Shown one piece after another: positions 26,341 to 39,043 of a stretch of 64,000 bases of DNA. A model generated the notes under the pieces. It made no database searches. It was not told the origin of the DNA and saw nothing but the letters and a program-made list of their open reading frames with translations. A program made the position numbers and the translations under genes. Each line of letters begins with the position of its first letter. Position 1 is the first letter of the stretch. This stretch comes from Begonia masoniana (Eukaryota > Streptophyta > Magnoliopsida > Cucurbitales > Begoniaceae): contig CM039509.1 of assembly GCA_022432975.1 (NCBI GenBank), positions 11,374,621-11,438,620 of the forward strand. The letters are read 5' to 3'.

Positions 26341-27187
26341 TGATGCGAACTCGGAGCGAAAGGAACCGGGACCCGCCAACACGTGGAATACTTGAAGGAA
26401 CGCCTTTTTGATTCAAGGCACAAAGTAAGGAACTAAGACCCCAATCGAAGGAATCGATGGAACCCGAGTTATCAAAACAGGAGCTGGACCCGAGCCAAAC
26501 CTGTGGGCTGAACCCAAGCTATCACACAGGAGCTTGACACAAACGAACTCGTTGGTAAGAAACAAAAGTATCAAGTGAGCTCTTCAAGCGTGACTTGAAG
26601 AAGATCGTTGTCTCGCAAAGAACTAAAAGGAAATTCGTTCTAAAACAAAACAATCAATTTAATTCAAATTTGTTCTCCTATCAAAGTGTTTGCTCTTAAA
26701 ATAGGCTACATATGAAAAATTAAGTAAATAATAAAAAAATTAAAATAAAAATAAAATAACTAATAAAATGTGAGATAATGATCCTTTGCAGGATACGGAT
26801 ATCATTTAGTTTAAACTCGTTTGAATATACTTGAATTGATTTGAGAAGAGTTGTCGGATAAATTTCTTTAGCGGATTTGATTTTGGATTTGCATGGCTTC
26901 TCAGGTGACTTTTTAATTTTTTTTTTTTTTTTGCAGTGCATGTGCATGGCACCTATAAATCTTCATGATTCTTTGGCCTCCCTTGCTTCAACTTGATTTT
27001 GCTTATCTTCAATCCCGACACATTCAATAGTTTTAAATCAAGTTGTCGCGGCTCCACGCTCCTTTGGACTCTAAAATTAATCCTTGCAAGGCTCACACAT
27101 CACTTAGCTTGGAGTGTCATTGGGCTGACAATGTCCTCATTGGATCGTTGCTCTTAGGCTGGGCTGTGTCGCTGCTGGATCACATCA
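26341..27187 (-). mobile_element. Complete 847-bp LTR, minus orientation (5' LTR of the gap-side element)
   Basis: On the minus strand it starts TGATGTGATCC at 27187 and ends with CGCATCA at 26341, giving TG...CA termini. It is the same subfamily as the truncated LTR at 62989-63744, sharing the paired AACAGGAGCTTGACC-type repeats, the TTGCATGTGC region and the GGCCTCCCTTGCTTCAACT block. A TATA-like GCCTATTTTAAG lies near 26696-26706 on the minus strand. The LTR start region (about 27100-27187) is a decayed version of the GPMTR-type coding tail found in the related LTRs. Satellite resumes directly at 27188 with CTTAGTAATGCG. Confidence 0.85.
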
Positions 27188-29574
27188 CTTAGTAATGCGA
27201 TTGCTGAAGCATTAGAAACTTCACTCAATTCGATTGTTACAAAAGCGTGCAACATATCAAGACAAATGAGTTGAGTGTTACATGATTTGTGTGAGAAACT
27301 AGTTATCCATGTCACTTGGCAAGGTTGAACTTGAAGTGCTGAGAACGAGGGTATTGAGGACCCAACAACCTCAGGACGCGAAACTAAGACTTAGTACTGC
27401 GCTTGATGGAGCCCATTAGAAACTACTTCAATCGATTTGGTCCAAAAGAGTTGAACGTATCAAGCAAATGAGGTTGAGTGACATGAAAAACTTGTGGTTC
27501 GACCCTACGTTATCTATTTCAAATTCAAGTTTTAACTTGAACGTGATGAGCACGACAGTATTGAGACCCAACAACCTCATGGACGCGAACAGAATTAGTA
27601 ATGCGATTGACAAAGCATTAGAAACTTCACTTCAATCGATTGTTACAAAAGAGTTGAACGACTCAAGCAATGCGGTGAGTGTTACACGCGACTTGAGTTG
27701 AACCTAGTATCCATTTCACTTTCTAGGTTTTAACTTGAATGTGACAACGACGTGTATTGAGACCCAACAACCGTTCATGGATGCGAAAACTAAGATTAGC
27801 ATGAGCTTGATGAAGCATTAGAAACCTCCCTTTAATCGATTTGTTCCAAAAGAGTTGAACGTATGAAGCAAATGAGGTTGAGTGTACATGAGCTTGTGGT
27901 CAATAGAACCCCTAAAGCCTATCCATCTCACCATTCAAGGTTTTAACTTGAGTGATGAGCACGACGTGTATTAAGACACAACAACCTTATGGACGCGAAA
28001 CTAAGACCTAGTAATGCGATTGAGGAAGCATTAGAAACTTCACTCAATCGATTGGTTGCAAAAGGTTGAACTATCAAGCAAATGCGCTTGAGGTTGGCAT
28101 GACGTGTGGTTAGAACTAAGTTATCAATTACATTCAGGTTTTAACTTGAAGTGATGAGAACGAAGTGTATTGAGGATCCAACAACTTCATGGCCGAGAAC
28201 AACAAGACTTAGTAATGATTGTAAAGCAGTAGAAACCCACTTCAATCGATTTGGAGTACATAAGAGTGAACGTATCAAGCAATGAGGTGGAGTGGTACAG
28301 GACTCGTGGTTAGACCCTAAGTTATCATTTCACATTACAAGGTTTTAACTTGAAAGTGATGAGACGAACATGTATTGCGGACCCAACAACCTAAGGTGCG
28401 ACACCAAGATTAGAATGCGATGACGAAGAATTTAGAAAACTTCACTCAACGATTTGTTACAAAAAGCGTTGAACGTATAAAGCAAAATGAGGTTGAGTGT
28501 ACCTGACTTGTAGTTAGAACCTAAGGTATCATTTCACATTCTAGGTTTTCATTGACGTATGAGAACGACGGAATTGAGGACCCAACAACAGTTTAGATGC
28601 GCCACTAAGAATTAGCAATGCGCTTGATGAAGAATAGAAACCTAAATTCAATCGAATTGTCCAAAATTGTTGAACGTATGAAGCAAATGAGTTTGAGTGT
28701 TACCTTGACTCGTCGAACATAAGTTTCCATTCCACACTTCAAGGGTTTAACTGCAGTGATTTAGAACGACGTTTATTGTGGACCCAAACACCTTAGGACG
28801 CGAAATTAGACTTAGTAATGCGATTGATGAAGCATTAAGAAACTGCACTTTAATCGATTGTTACAAAAGAGTTGAAAGTCTCAAGAAAGTCGTGATGGTA
28901 ATGACTTGTGGTAGAACCTCAGTTCTCCATTCATACAAGGTTTACCTGAAATGATTGAGAACGACATGTTATTGAGGAACCAACAACCTTAGTGGACGCG
29001 AAAACGAAGACATAGTACGGGGTTTGATGAAGCCTTAGAAAACACTTCAATGAAACTTGTTCCAAAGTGTTGCCGTATCAACGCAAGATGAGGTTGGGTG
29101 TTAAATGGACTTGTGGTTAGCCAACCAAGTTATCGATTTTGATTGAGGAAGCTTTATTAACTTACTTCAATCGATTGTTCCCAAAGAGTGGAACGTATCA
29201 AGAAAATGAGGGTGAGGTTACATTATTGTGTTAGAACCTAAGTTAGCGATTTCACTTCAAGGTTTTAATGAAGTGAGGAGACTGAGGTATTGAGGACACA
29301 ACCTTCATGACGCGAGAACGAAGACTTCGAATAAGTTGATGAAGCAGTTAAAAACTGCACTTCACTCGATTTGTTACAAAAGAGTTGAACGTTCAAGCAA
29401 TGATGGTTGAGTGTGCCGACTTGTGGTTAGAATACTAAGTAACCATTTTCACATGCAAGGTTTTAACTGAAGGGATGAGAAAGACGGGTATTGAGGACCA
29501 AACAACTTCAGGGACGCGAAACTAAGACTTATTGTATCGCTTGATGAGAATTAGAACCTTCTGCAATCGATTTG
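27188..29574 (+). repeat. Highly decayed satellite block C
   Basis: The 208-bp monomer is still readable through GATTTGTTCC, GGTTTTAACTTGAAG and GAGGACCCAACAACC. Indels and substitutions occur every few bases, most strongly at 28380-29570. This is far more divergent than the satellite beyond 30000. At 29138 the text jumps from GTTATCGATTT to GATTGAGGAAGC, removing part of a monomer. The block lies between the LTR at 26341-27187 and a long T tract. Either this is an old array edge or it is poorly polished sequence. Confidence 0.9.
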
Positions 29575-29596
29575 TTTTTTTTTTTTTTTTTTTCTT

Positions 29597-29639
<43 letters not shown>
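29575..29639. repeat. 65-bp T tract with a few C
   Basis: The tract interrupts a monomer between CGATTTG and CAAAGAGTGAACG, exactly where the consensus has GTTCCAAAAGAG. Flanking monomer sequence is continuous across it. Slippage at the native TTGTTCCAAAA motif, a retroposed poly-A/T tail, or a read-consensus error are all possible. Confidence 0.85.
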
Positions 29640-32600
29640 CAAAGAGTGAACGTATCAGCAAATGAGGATTGAGGTTACATGGACTTGTGGTTAAGCAAAC
29701 CTAAGTTAATCATTTAACTTCAAGGTTTTAACGTGAATAGTTGATGAGAAAGAAGTGTATTGAGGACCCAACAACCTTCTTGGTCGCGAAACCTAAGGAC
29801 TTAGTAAGGCGCTGATGAAGCTTTAGAAAGTTCACTTCATAGATTTAGTACAAAAGAAGTTGGAACGTATCAAGAAAATGAGGTGAGTGTTACCTAATGT
29901 GGTTAGAACTAAGTTATCAATTTCACTTTCATAGTGTTTTAACTTTCGTGATGAGAACGACGTGTATTGAGGACCAACAACCTGTATGGATGCGAAACAA
30001 GACTTAGTAATGCGCTTGAGGAAGCATTAAAAACTTCACTTCATCGATTTGTTTCAAAAGAGTTGAACTTATCAAGCAAATGAGGTTGAGTGTTACATGA
30101 GTTGTGGTTAGAACCCAAGTTATCCATTTTACATTCAAGGTTTTAACAAGAAGTGATGAGAACGACGTGTATTGAGGACCCAACAACCTTCATGGACGCG
30201 AAACTAAGACTTAGTAATGCGCTTGATGAAGCATTAGAAACCTCACTTCAATCGATTTGTTCCAACAGAGTTGAACGTATCAAGCAAATGAGGTTGAGTG
30301 TTTACATGACTTGTGGTTAGAACCTAAGTTATCGATTTCGCTTGATGAAGCTTTATAAACTTCACTTCAATCGATTTGTTCCAAAAGAGTGAACGTATCA
30401 AGAAAATGAGGTTGAGTGTACATTACTTGTGGTTAGAACCTAAGTTATCGATTTCACTTTCAAGGTTTTAACTTGAAGTAATGAGAACGACGTGTATTGA
30501 GGACCCAACAACCTTCATGGACGCGAACTAAGACTTAGTAATACGTTTGATGAAGCATTAAAAACTTCACTTCAATCGATTGTTATAAAAGAGTTGACGT
30601 ATCAAGCAAATGAGGTTTTGAGTGTTGCGTGACTTGTGGTTAGATCTAAGTTATCCATTTCACATTCAAGGTTTTAACTTGAAGTGATGAGAACGACGTG
30701 TATTGAGGACCCAACAACCTTCATGGACGCGAAACTAAGACTTAGTAATGCGCTTGATGAAGCATTAGAAACCTCACTGCAATCGATTTGTTCAAAAGAG
30801 TTGAACGTATCAAGCAAATGAGGTTGAGTGTTACATGACTTGTGGTTAGAAACCTAAGTATCCATTTCACATTCAAGGTTTTAACTTGAAGTGATGAGAA
30901 CGAGTGTATGAGGACCCAACAACCTTCTTGGTGCGAAACTAAGACTTAGTAATGCGCTTGATGAAGCTTTAGAAACTTCACTTCAATCGATTTATTACAA
31001 AAGAGTTGAAAGTATCAAGCAAATGAGGTTGAGTGTTACATAACTGTGGTTAGAACCTAAGTTATCCATTCACTTTCAAGGTTTTAACTTGAAGTGATGA
31101 GAACGACGTGTATTGAGGACCCAACAACCTTTATGGATGCGAAACCAAAACTTAGTAATGCGCTTGATGAAGCATTAAAAACTTCACTTCAATCGATTTG
31201 TTTCAAAAGAGTTGAACTTATCAAGCAAATGAGGTTGAGTGTTACATGAGTTGTGGTTAGAACCTAAGTTATCCATTTTACATTCAAGGTTTTAACAAGA
31301 AGTGATGAGAACGACGTGTATTGAGGACCCAACAACCTTCATGAAGCATTAGAAACCTCACTTCAATCGATTTGTTCCAACAGAGTTGAACGTATCAAGC
31401 AAATGAGGTTGATTGTTACATGACTTGTGGTTAGAACCTAAGTTATCCACTTCACATTCAAGGTTTTAAATTGAAGTGATGGGAACAACGTGTATTGAGG
31501 ATCCAAAAATTTTCATGGACGCGAAACCAAGACTTAGTAATGCGATTGAAGAAGCATTAGAAACTTCACTTCAATCGATTTGTTACAAAAGATTTGAACG
31601 TATCAAGCAAATGAGGTTGAGTGTTACATGACTTGTGGTTAGAACCTAAGTTATCCATTTCACTTTCAAGGTTTTAACTTGAAGTGATGAGAAGGACGTG
31701 TATTGAGGATCCAACAACCTTCATGGACGAGAAACTAAGACTTAGTAATGCGCTTGAATAAAGCATTAGAAACCTCACTTCAATCGATTTGTTCCATAAG
31801 AGTTGAACGTATCAAGCAAATGAGGTTGAGTGTTACATGATTGTGGTTAGGAACATAAGTTATCCATTCCCTTTCAAGGTTTTTACTTGAAGTGATGAGA
31901 ACGACGTGTATTGAGGATCCAACAACCTCATGGACGAGAAACTAAGACTTAGTAATGAGCTTGATAAAGCATTATAAACCTCCACCTCAATCGATTTGTT
32001 CCCTAAGAGTTGAACGTATCAAGCAAATGAGGTTGAGTGTTACATGATTTGGTTAGAACCTAAGTTATCATTTCACTTTCAAGGTTTTAACTTGAAATTA
32101 TGAGAACGACGTGTATTGAGGACGCAACAACCTTCATGGACGCGCAACTAAGACTCAGTAATGCGCTTGATGAAGCATTAGAAATTTCACTTTAATCGAT
32201 TTGTTCCAACAGAGTTGAACGTATCAAGCAAATGAGGTTGAGTGTTACATGACTTGTGGTTAGAACCTAAGTTATCCATTTCACATTCAAGGTTTTAACT
32301 TGAAGTGATGAGAACGACGTGTATTGAGGACCCAACAACCTTCATGGACGCGAAACTAAGAATTAGTAATGCGCTTGATGGAGCATTAGAAACTTCATTT
32401 CAATCGATTTGTTCAAAAGAGTTGAACGTATGAAGCAAATGAGGTTGAGTGTTACATGACTTGTGGTTAGAACCTAAGTTATCCATTCACATTCAAGGTT
32501 TTAACTTGAAGTGATGAGAACGACGTGTATTGAGGACCCACAACCTTCATGGATGAGAAACTAAGACATAGGAAAGCGCTTGATGAAGCTTTAGAACTTC

Positions 32601-35600
32601 ACTTCAATCGATTTGTTCCAAAAGAGTTGAACGTATCAAGCAAATAAGGTTGAGTGTTGCATCACTGTGGTTAGAAACCTAAGTTATCCATTTCACATTC
32701 AAGGTTTTTAACTTGAAGTGATGAGAACGACGTGTATTGAGGAACAAACAACCTTCATGGACGCGAAACTAAGACTTAGTAATGCGCTTGATGAAGCATT
32801 AGAAACTTCACTTCAAACGATTTGTTCCAAAATAGTTGAACGTGTCAAGCAAATGAGGTTGAGTGTCTGCATCACTTGTGGTTAGAACCTAAGTTATCCA
32901 TTTAACATTCAGGTTTTAACTTGAAGTGATGAGAACGACGTGTATTGAGGAACAAACAACCTCATGGACGGCGAAACTAAGACTTAGTAATGCGCTTGAT
33001 GAAGCATTAGAAACTTCACTTCAAACGATTTGTTCCAAAAGAGTTGAACGTATGAAGCAAATGAGTTGAGTGTACATGACTTGTGGTTAGAACCTAAGTT
33101 ATCCATTTCACATTCAAGGTTTTAACTGGAAGTGATGAGAACGACCTGTATTTGAGGAACAACAACCTTCATGGACGAGTAATAAGACTTATTAATATGC
33201 TTGATGAAACATAAGAAACTTCATTTAATCGATTTGTTCCAAAAGAGTTGATCGTGTCACGCAAATGAGGTTTAGTGTTACATGACTTGTGGTTTAGAAC
33301 TTAAGTTATCCATTTCACAGCAAGGTTTTAACTTGAAGTGATGAGAACGACGTGTATGAGGACCCAAAAAACCTTCCTGGACGCGAACTAAGACTTAGTA
33401 ATGCGTTTGATGAAGCATTTAGGAAACTTTACTCCCATCGATTTGTTCAAAAAGAGTTGAACGTATCAAGCAAATGAGGTTGAGTGTTACATGACTTGTG
33501 GTTAGTACCTAAGTTATCCATTTCACTTTCAAGGTTTTAACTTGAAATTATGAGAACGACGTGTATTGAGGACCAACAACCTTCATGGACGCGCAACTAA
33601 GACTCAGTAATGCGCTTGATGAAGCATTAAGAACTTCACTTCAATCGATTTGTTTCAAAAGAGTTGAACTTATCAAGCAATGAGGTTGAGTGTTACATGA
33701 CTTGTGGTTAGAACCTAAGTTATCCATTTCACATTCAAGGTTTTAACTTGAAGTGATGAGAACGACGTGTATTGAGGACCCAACAACCTTCATGGACGTG
33801 AAACTAAGACCTGTAATGCGCTTGATGAAACATTAGAAACTTCACTTCAATCGATTTGTTCCAAAAGAGTTGAACGTATCAAGCAAATGAGGTTGGTGTT
33901 CATTACTTGTCGTTACAACTATGTTATCCATTTCAAATTCAAGGTTTTTAACTTGATAGTGATGAGAACGACGTGTATTGAGGACCCCAACAACCTTCAT
34001 GGACGCGAAACTAAGACTTAGTAATATGCTTGACGAAGCATTAGAAACTTCACTTCAATCGATTTGTTCCAAAAGAGTTAAACGTATCAAGCAAATGAGG
34101 TTGAGTGTTACATGACTTGTGGTTAGAACCTAAGTTATCCATTTCACATTCAAGGTTTTTAACTTGAAGTGATGAGAACGACGTGTTATGAGGACCCAAA
34201 TACCTCATCGGACGCGGAAACTAAGACTTAGTAATATGCTCTGACGAAGCATTAGAAACTTCACTTCAATCCGATTTGTTCCAAAAGAGTTTAAGTATCA
34301 AGCAAATGAGGGTTGAGTGTTGCATGACTTGTGGTTAGAACCTAAGTTATCCATTTCACAATCAAGGTTTTAACTGAAGTGATGAGAACGACCTGTATTG
34401 AGGAACCAACAACCTTCATGACGCGTAATTAAGACATAGTAATATGCTTGATGAAACATAAGAAACTTCATTTTAATCGATTTGTTCCCAAAAGAGTTGA
34501 TCGTGTCAAGCAAATGAGGTTTAGTGTTACATGACTTGTGGTTAGAACTTAAGTTATTCCATTTCACAATCAAGGTTTTAACTTGAAGTGATGAGAACGA
34601 CCGTGTATTGAGGACCCAAAAACCTCCTGGACGCGAAAACTAAGACTTAGTGATGCGCTTGATGAAGCATTAGAAACTTACTCCCCATCGATTTGTTCCA
34701 AAAGTGTTAAAACGTATCAAGCAAATGAGGTTGAGTGTCACATGACTTGTGGTTAGAACCTAAGTTACCATTTCACTTTCAAGGTTTTAACTTGAAATTA
34801 TGAGAACGACGTGTATTGAGGACCACAACAACCTTCATGGACGCGCAACTAAGACTCAGTAATGCGCTTGATGAAGCATTAGAAATTTCACTTCAATCGA
34901 TTTGTTCCAAAAGAGTTGAACGTATCAAGCAAATGAGGTTGAGTGTTACATGACTTGTGGTTAGAACCTAAGTTATCCATTTCACATTCAAGGTTTTAAC
35001 TTGAAGTGATGAGAACGACGTGTATTGAGGGACCCCCCAACAACCTTCATGGACGCGAAACTAAGACTTAGTAATATGCTTGACGAAGCATTAGAAACTT
35101 CACTTCAATCGATTTGTTCCAAAAGAGTTTAACGTATCAAGCAAATGAGGTTGAGTGTTGCATGACTTGTGGTTAGAACCTAAGTTATCCATTTCACAAT
35201 CAAGGTTTTAACTGGAAGTGATGAGAACGACCTGAATTGAGGAACCAACAACCTTCATGGACGCGTAATTAAGACTTATTAATATGCTTGATGAAACATA
35301 AGATACTTCATTTTAATCGATTTGTTCCAAAAGAGTGATCGTGTCAAGCAAATGAGGTTAGTGTTACATGATTGTGGTTAGAACTTAAGTTATCCATTTC
35401 ACAATCAAGGTTTTAACTTGAAGTGATGAGAACGACGTGTATTGAGGACCCAAAAACCTTCATGGATGCGAAACTAAGACTTAGTAATGCGCTTGATGAA
35501 GCATTAGAAACTTTACTCCCATCGATTTGTTCCAAAAGAGTTAAACGTATCAAGCAAATGAGGTTGAGTGTACATGACTTGTGTTAGAAACCTAAGTTCT

Positions 35601-37288
35601 CCATTTTCACTTTCAAGGTTTTAACTTGAAATTATGAGAACGACGTGTATTGAGGACCCAACAACCTTCATGGACGCGCAACTAAGACTCAGTAATGCGC
35701 TTGATGAAGCATTAGAAATTTCACTTCAATCGATTTGTTCCAAAAGAGTTGAACGTATCAAGCAAATGAGGTTGAGTGTTACATGACTTGTGGTTAGAAC
35801 CTAAGTTATCCATTTCACATTCAAGGTTTTAACTAGTAGTGATGAGAACAACGTGTATTGAGGACCCAACAACCTTCATGGACGCGAAACTAAGAATTAG
35901 TAATGCGCTTGATGGAGCATTAGAAACTTCACTTCAATCGATTTGTTCCAAAAGAGTTGAACGTATGAAGCAAATGAGGTTGAGTGTTACATGACTTGTG
36001 GTTAGAACCTAAGTTATCCATTTCACATTCAAGGTTTTAACTTGAAGTGATGAGAACGACGTGTATTGAGCACCCAACAACCTTCATGGATGAGAAACTA
36101 AGACATAGGAAAGCGCTTGATGAAGCTTTAGAAACTTCACTTCAATCGATTTGTTCCAAAAGAGTTGAACGTATCAAGCAAATGAGGTTGAGTGTTGCAT
36201 CACTTGTGGTTAGAACCTAAGTTATCCATTTAACATTCAAGGTTTTAACTTGAAGTGATGAGAACGACGTGTATTGAGGAACAAACAACCTTCATGGCCG
36301 CCGAACTAAGACTTAGTAATGCGCTTGATGAAGCATTAGAAACTTCACTTCAAACGATTTGTTCCAAAAGAGTTGAACGTATCAAGCAAATGAGGTTGAG
36401 TGTTACATGACTTGTGGTTACAACCTAAGTTATCCATTTCACATTCAAGGTTTTAACTGGAAGTGATGAGAACGACCTGTATTGAGGAACCAACAACCTT
36501 CATGGACGCGTAATTAAGACTTATTAATATGCTTGATGAAACATAAGAAACTTCATTTTAATCGATTTGTTCCAAAAGAGTTGATCGTGTCAAGCAAATG
36601 AGGTTTAGTGTTACATGACTTGTGGTTAGAACTTAAGTTATCCATTTCACAATCAAGGTTTTAACTTGAAGTGATGAGAACGACGTGTATTGAGGACCCA
36701 AAAACCTTCATGGACGCGAAACTAAGACTTAGTAATGCGCTTGATGAAGCATTAGAAACTTTACTCCCATTGATTTGTTCCAAAAGAGTTGAACGTATCA
36801 AGCAAATGAGGTTGAGTGTTACATGACTTGTGGTTAGTACCTAAGTTATCCATTTCACTTTCAAGGTTTTAACTTGAAATTATGAGAACGACGTGTATTG
36901 AGGACCCAACAACCTTCATGGACGCGCAACTAAGACTCAGTAATGCGCTTGATGAAGCATTAGAAACTTCACTTCAATCGATTTGTTTCAAAAGAGTTGA
37001 ACTTATCAAGCAAATGAGGTTGAGTGTTACATGACTTGTGGTTAGAACCTAAGTTATCCATTTCACATTCAAGGTTTTAACTTGAAGTGATGAGAACGAC
37101 GTGTATTGAGGACCCAACAACCTTCATGGACGCGAAACTAAGACCTGTAATGCGCTTGATGAAACATTAGAAACTTCACTTCAATCGATTTGTTCCAAAA
37201 GAGTTGAACGTATCAAGCAAATGAGGTTGAGTGTTACATTACTTGTAGTTACAACCTATGTTATCCATTTCACATTCAAGGTTTTAAC
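29640..37288 (+). repeat. 208-bp satellite array, forward block D
   Basis: Monomers become regular again from about 30000. Shortened monomers occur at 30338 (ATCGATTT joined to CGCTTGATGAAGC) and 31343 (CCTTCAT joined to GAAGCATTAG). The monomer at about 30010-30170 recurs at 31150-31315 (shared TTTTAACAAGAAGTG). From about 32300 monomer variants follow a repeating order, described separately as a higher-order repeat. The block ends at TTAAC, which is the target site of the solo LTR. Confidence 0.96.
37284..37288 (+). repeat. 5-bp target site duplication TTAAC (left)
   Basis: TTAAC directly precedes the solo LTR and is repeated at 37980-37984. In the uninterrupted monomer it is the single TTAAC of GGTTTTAACTTGAAG, in the loop of the monomer's dyad symmetry. 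Confidence 0.93.
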
Positions 37289-37979
37289 TGATGTGATCCA
37301 AGTTCAGACCAAGTCAAAGCCCAAGAATAAGGATCCAATTGAAGATACGGCTGGACCAATCACGAGAGCAAAGGCAAAGCAGATCAAAGAGCAAATGAGC
37401 AATTTGGTTCGTTAAATCTTACCTCAAGAAGGAAATTGCGTTCGGAACCAAGAACCAGAGATACCAGAAATTGTTCTCGTAATCCAAGCTGTTTTGGGAT
37501 GATATTTATGTCATTGTCGTTTTATTTATTTAGTTAATTCGATTGTCGTTTTTAGGGTTTAAAAAGTACTTGTCGTATTTGTCATTATTTTAGCAATTGT
37601 CATTATTTTTAATTAAGAGTTACAAGGACAGGATAGTAATTTTGTTCTTGAAACCCTAGCATGAAGGGGTGTTTCATGCCTATAAATTATTCTTAGATGA
37701 ATAATAAAAAGGATTCAGGTTTTTATCTAATTGTGAGAGAATTTCTCTTAGTTTCTTGAAGAAACTCCGAACTTATCAAGGTTCTCCTTGTGGCGTTCAA
37801 AATCTGACTTATCAAACGAACAGGCATATTCGTTTGTGGCGTCCTCCTCATTCCATGGTTCGGATCTGTATAGATTTCGGGTCGAGGATTTCCTTTTCGA
37901 ACTTGTAGATTCTGGGTTAGCGACGACGCCAATATTTTGATCGTGGGTCACCGTCACATCGTTGGCGTGGTTCGCATCA
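37289..37979 (+). mobile_element. Solo LTR, 691 bp, CRM-like Ty3/gypsy
   Basis: It starts TGATGTGATCC and ends TTCGCATCA, so has TG...CA termini, and is flanked by perfect 5-bp duplications of TTAAC. No internal retroelement sequence is present, so this is a solo LTR left by LTR-LTR recombination. A TATA-like TATAAAT lies at 37681-37687. The first about 125 bp is an open frame on the plus strand encoding the GPITRAKA-type C-terminal tail. Its TGATGTGATCC start equals that of the LTRs at 27187 and 63744 (minus), but the body differs, so it is a separate subfamily. Confidence 0.93.
37290..37415 (+). pseudogene. LTR-encoded polyprotein C-terminal tail (solo LTR copy)
   Basis: From the LTR start the frame reads DVIQ, then a lysine-rich stretch, then EDTAGPITRAKAKQIKEQ, and stops at TAA 37413-37415. 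In an intact element this would be the last part of the gag-pol frame, running from integrase across the polypurine tract into the 3' LTR. Here it is an orphan: the upstream 69 bases of the open frame are satellite, so the apparent start at 37221 is accidental. The GPITRA(K/R)A core is shared with the tails in the LTRs at 39519, 46664 (minus) and 63744 (minus). A role in targeting, as proposed for the CR motif of CRM elements, is inference. Confidence 0.75.
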
Positions 37980-37984
37980 TTAAC
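37980..37984 (+). repeat. 5-bp target site duplication TTAAC (right)
   Basis: This matches 37284-37288 exactly. The satellite monomer continues from here as TTAACTTGAAGTGATG, in phase with the left side. Confidence 0.93.
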
Positions 37985-39043
37985 TTGAAGTGATGAGAAC
38001 GACGTGTATTGAGGACCCAACAACCTTCATGGACGCGAAACTAAGACTTAGTAATATGCTTGACGAAGCATTAGAAACTTCACTTCAATCGATTTGTTCC
38101 AAAAGAGTTAACGTATCAAGCAAATGAGGTTGAGTGTTACATGACTTGTGGTTAGAACCTAAGTTATCCATTTCACATTCAAGGTTTTAACTTGAAGTGA
38201 TGATAACGACGTGTATTGAGAACCCAACAACCTTCATGGACGCGAAAATAAGACTTAATAATGCGCTTGATGAAGCATTAGAAACTTCACTTCAATTGAT
38301 TTGTTCCAAAAGAGTTGAACGTATCAAGCAAATGAGGTTGAGTGTTACATGACTTGTGGTTACAACCTAAGTTATCCATTTCACATTCAAGGTTTTAACT
38401 GGAAGTGATGAGAACGACCTGTATTGAGGAACCAACAACCTTCATGGACGCGTAATTAAGACTTATTAATATGCTTGATGAAACATAAGAAACTTCATTT
38501 TAATCGATTTGTTCCAAAAGAGTTGATCGTGTCAAGCAAATGAGGTTTAGTGTTACATGACTTGTGGTTAGAACTTAAGTTATCCATTTCACAATCAAGG
38601 TTTTAACTCGAAGTGATGAGAACGACGTGTATTGAGGACCCAACAACCATGATGGACGCGAAACTAAGACTTAGTAAGCGCTTGATGAAGCATTAGAAAC
38701 TTCACCTTAATCGATTTGTTCCAAAAGAGTTGAACGTTTCAAGCAAATGATGTTGAGTGTTACATGACTTGTGATTAGAACCTAAGTTATCCATTTCACA
38801 TTCAAGGTTTTAACTTGAAGTGATGAGAACGACGTGTATTGAGGACCCAATAACCTTCATGGACGCGTAATTAAGACTTATTAATGCGCTTGATTAAACA
38901 TAAGAAACTTCACTTCAATCGATTTTTTCCAAAAGAGTTGAACGTATCAAGCAAATGAGGTTTAGTGTTACATGACATGTGGTTAGAACCTAAGTTATCC
39001 ATTTCACATTCAAGGTTTTAACTTGAAGTGATGAGAACGACGT
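37985..39043 (+). repeat. 208-bp satellite array, forward block E
   Basis: About five monomers lie between the solo LTR and the integrase fragment. They finish the higher-order unit interrupted by the LTR. The block ends in GATGAGAACGACGT at 39043, where integrase sequence begins without a target duplication. Confidence 0.95.

Larger units (their letters stand above)
33141..38413 (+). repeat. Higher-order repeat, six-monomer unit of about 1,246 bp
   Basis: The rare variant ACGACCTG marks one monomer type and occurs at 33141, 34388, 35227, 36472 and 38414. The spacings are 1247, 839, 1245 and 1942 bp. The last interval contains the solo LTR plus one target duplication (696 bp); subtracting it leaves 1246. 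So three intervals are six monomers and one is four monomers. Within units the order includes ATTAATATGCTTGATGAAAC, TTTACTCCCAT, GCGCAACTAAGACTCAG, AAGACCTGTAATGCG and TTAGTAATATGCTTGACG types. The 35227-36472 unit replaces its last three monomers with a set also seen at 32340-33140. Confidence 0.88.

Noticed and set aside
26720..26947. 75-codon minus-strand frame within the LTR at 26341-27187
   Set aside because: It lies in the A/T-rich part of the LTR, is made of low-complexity K/I/F residues, and is not kept in the sister LTR at 62989-63744.
39028..39043. Methionine start of the integrase-containing open frame
   Set aside because: These codons are satellite sequence. The join to integrase is a truncation border, so it is not a native start.
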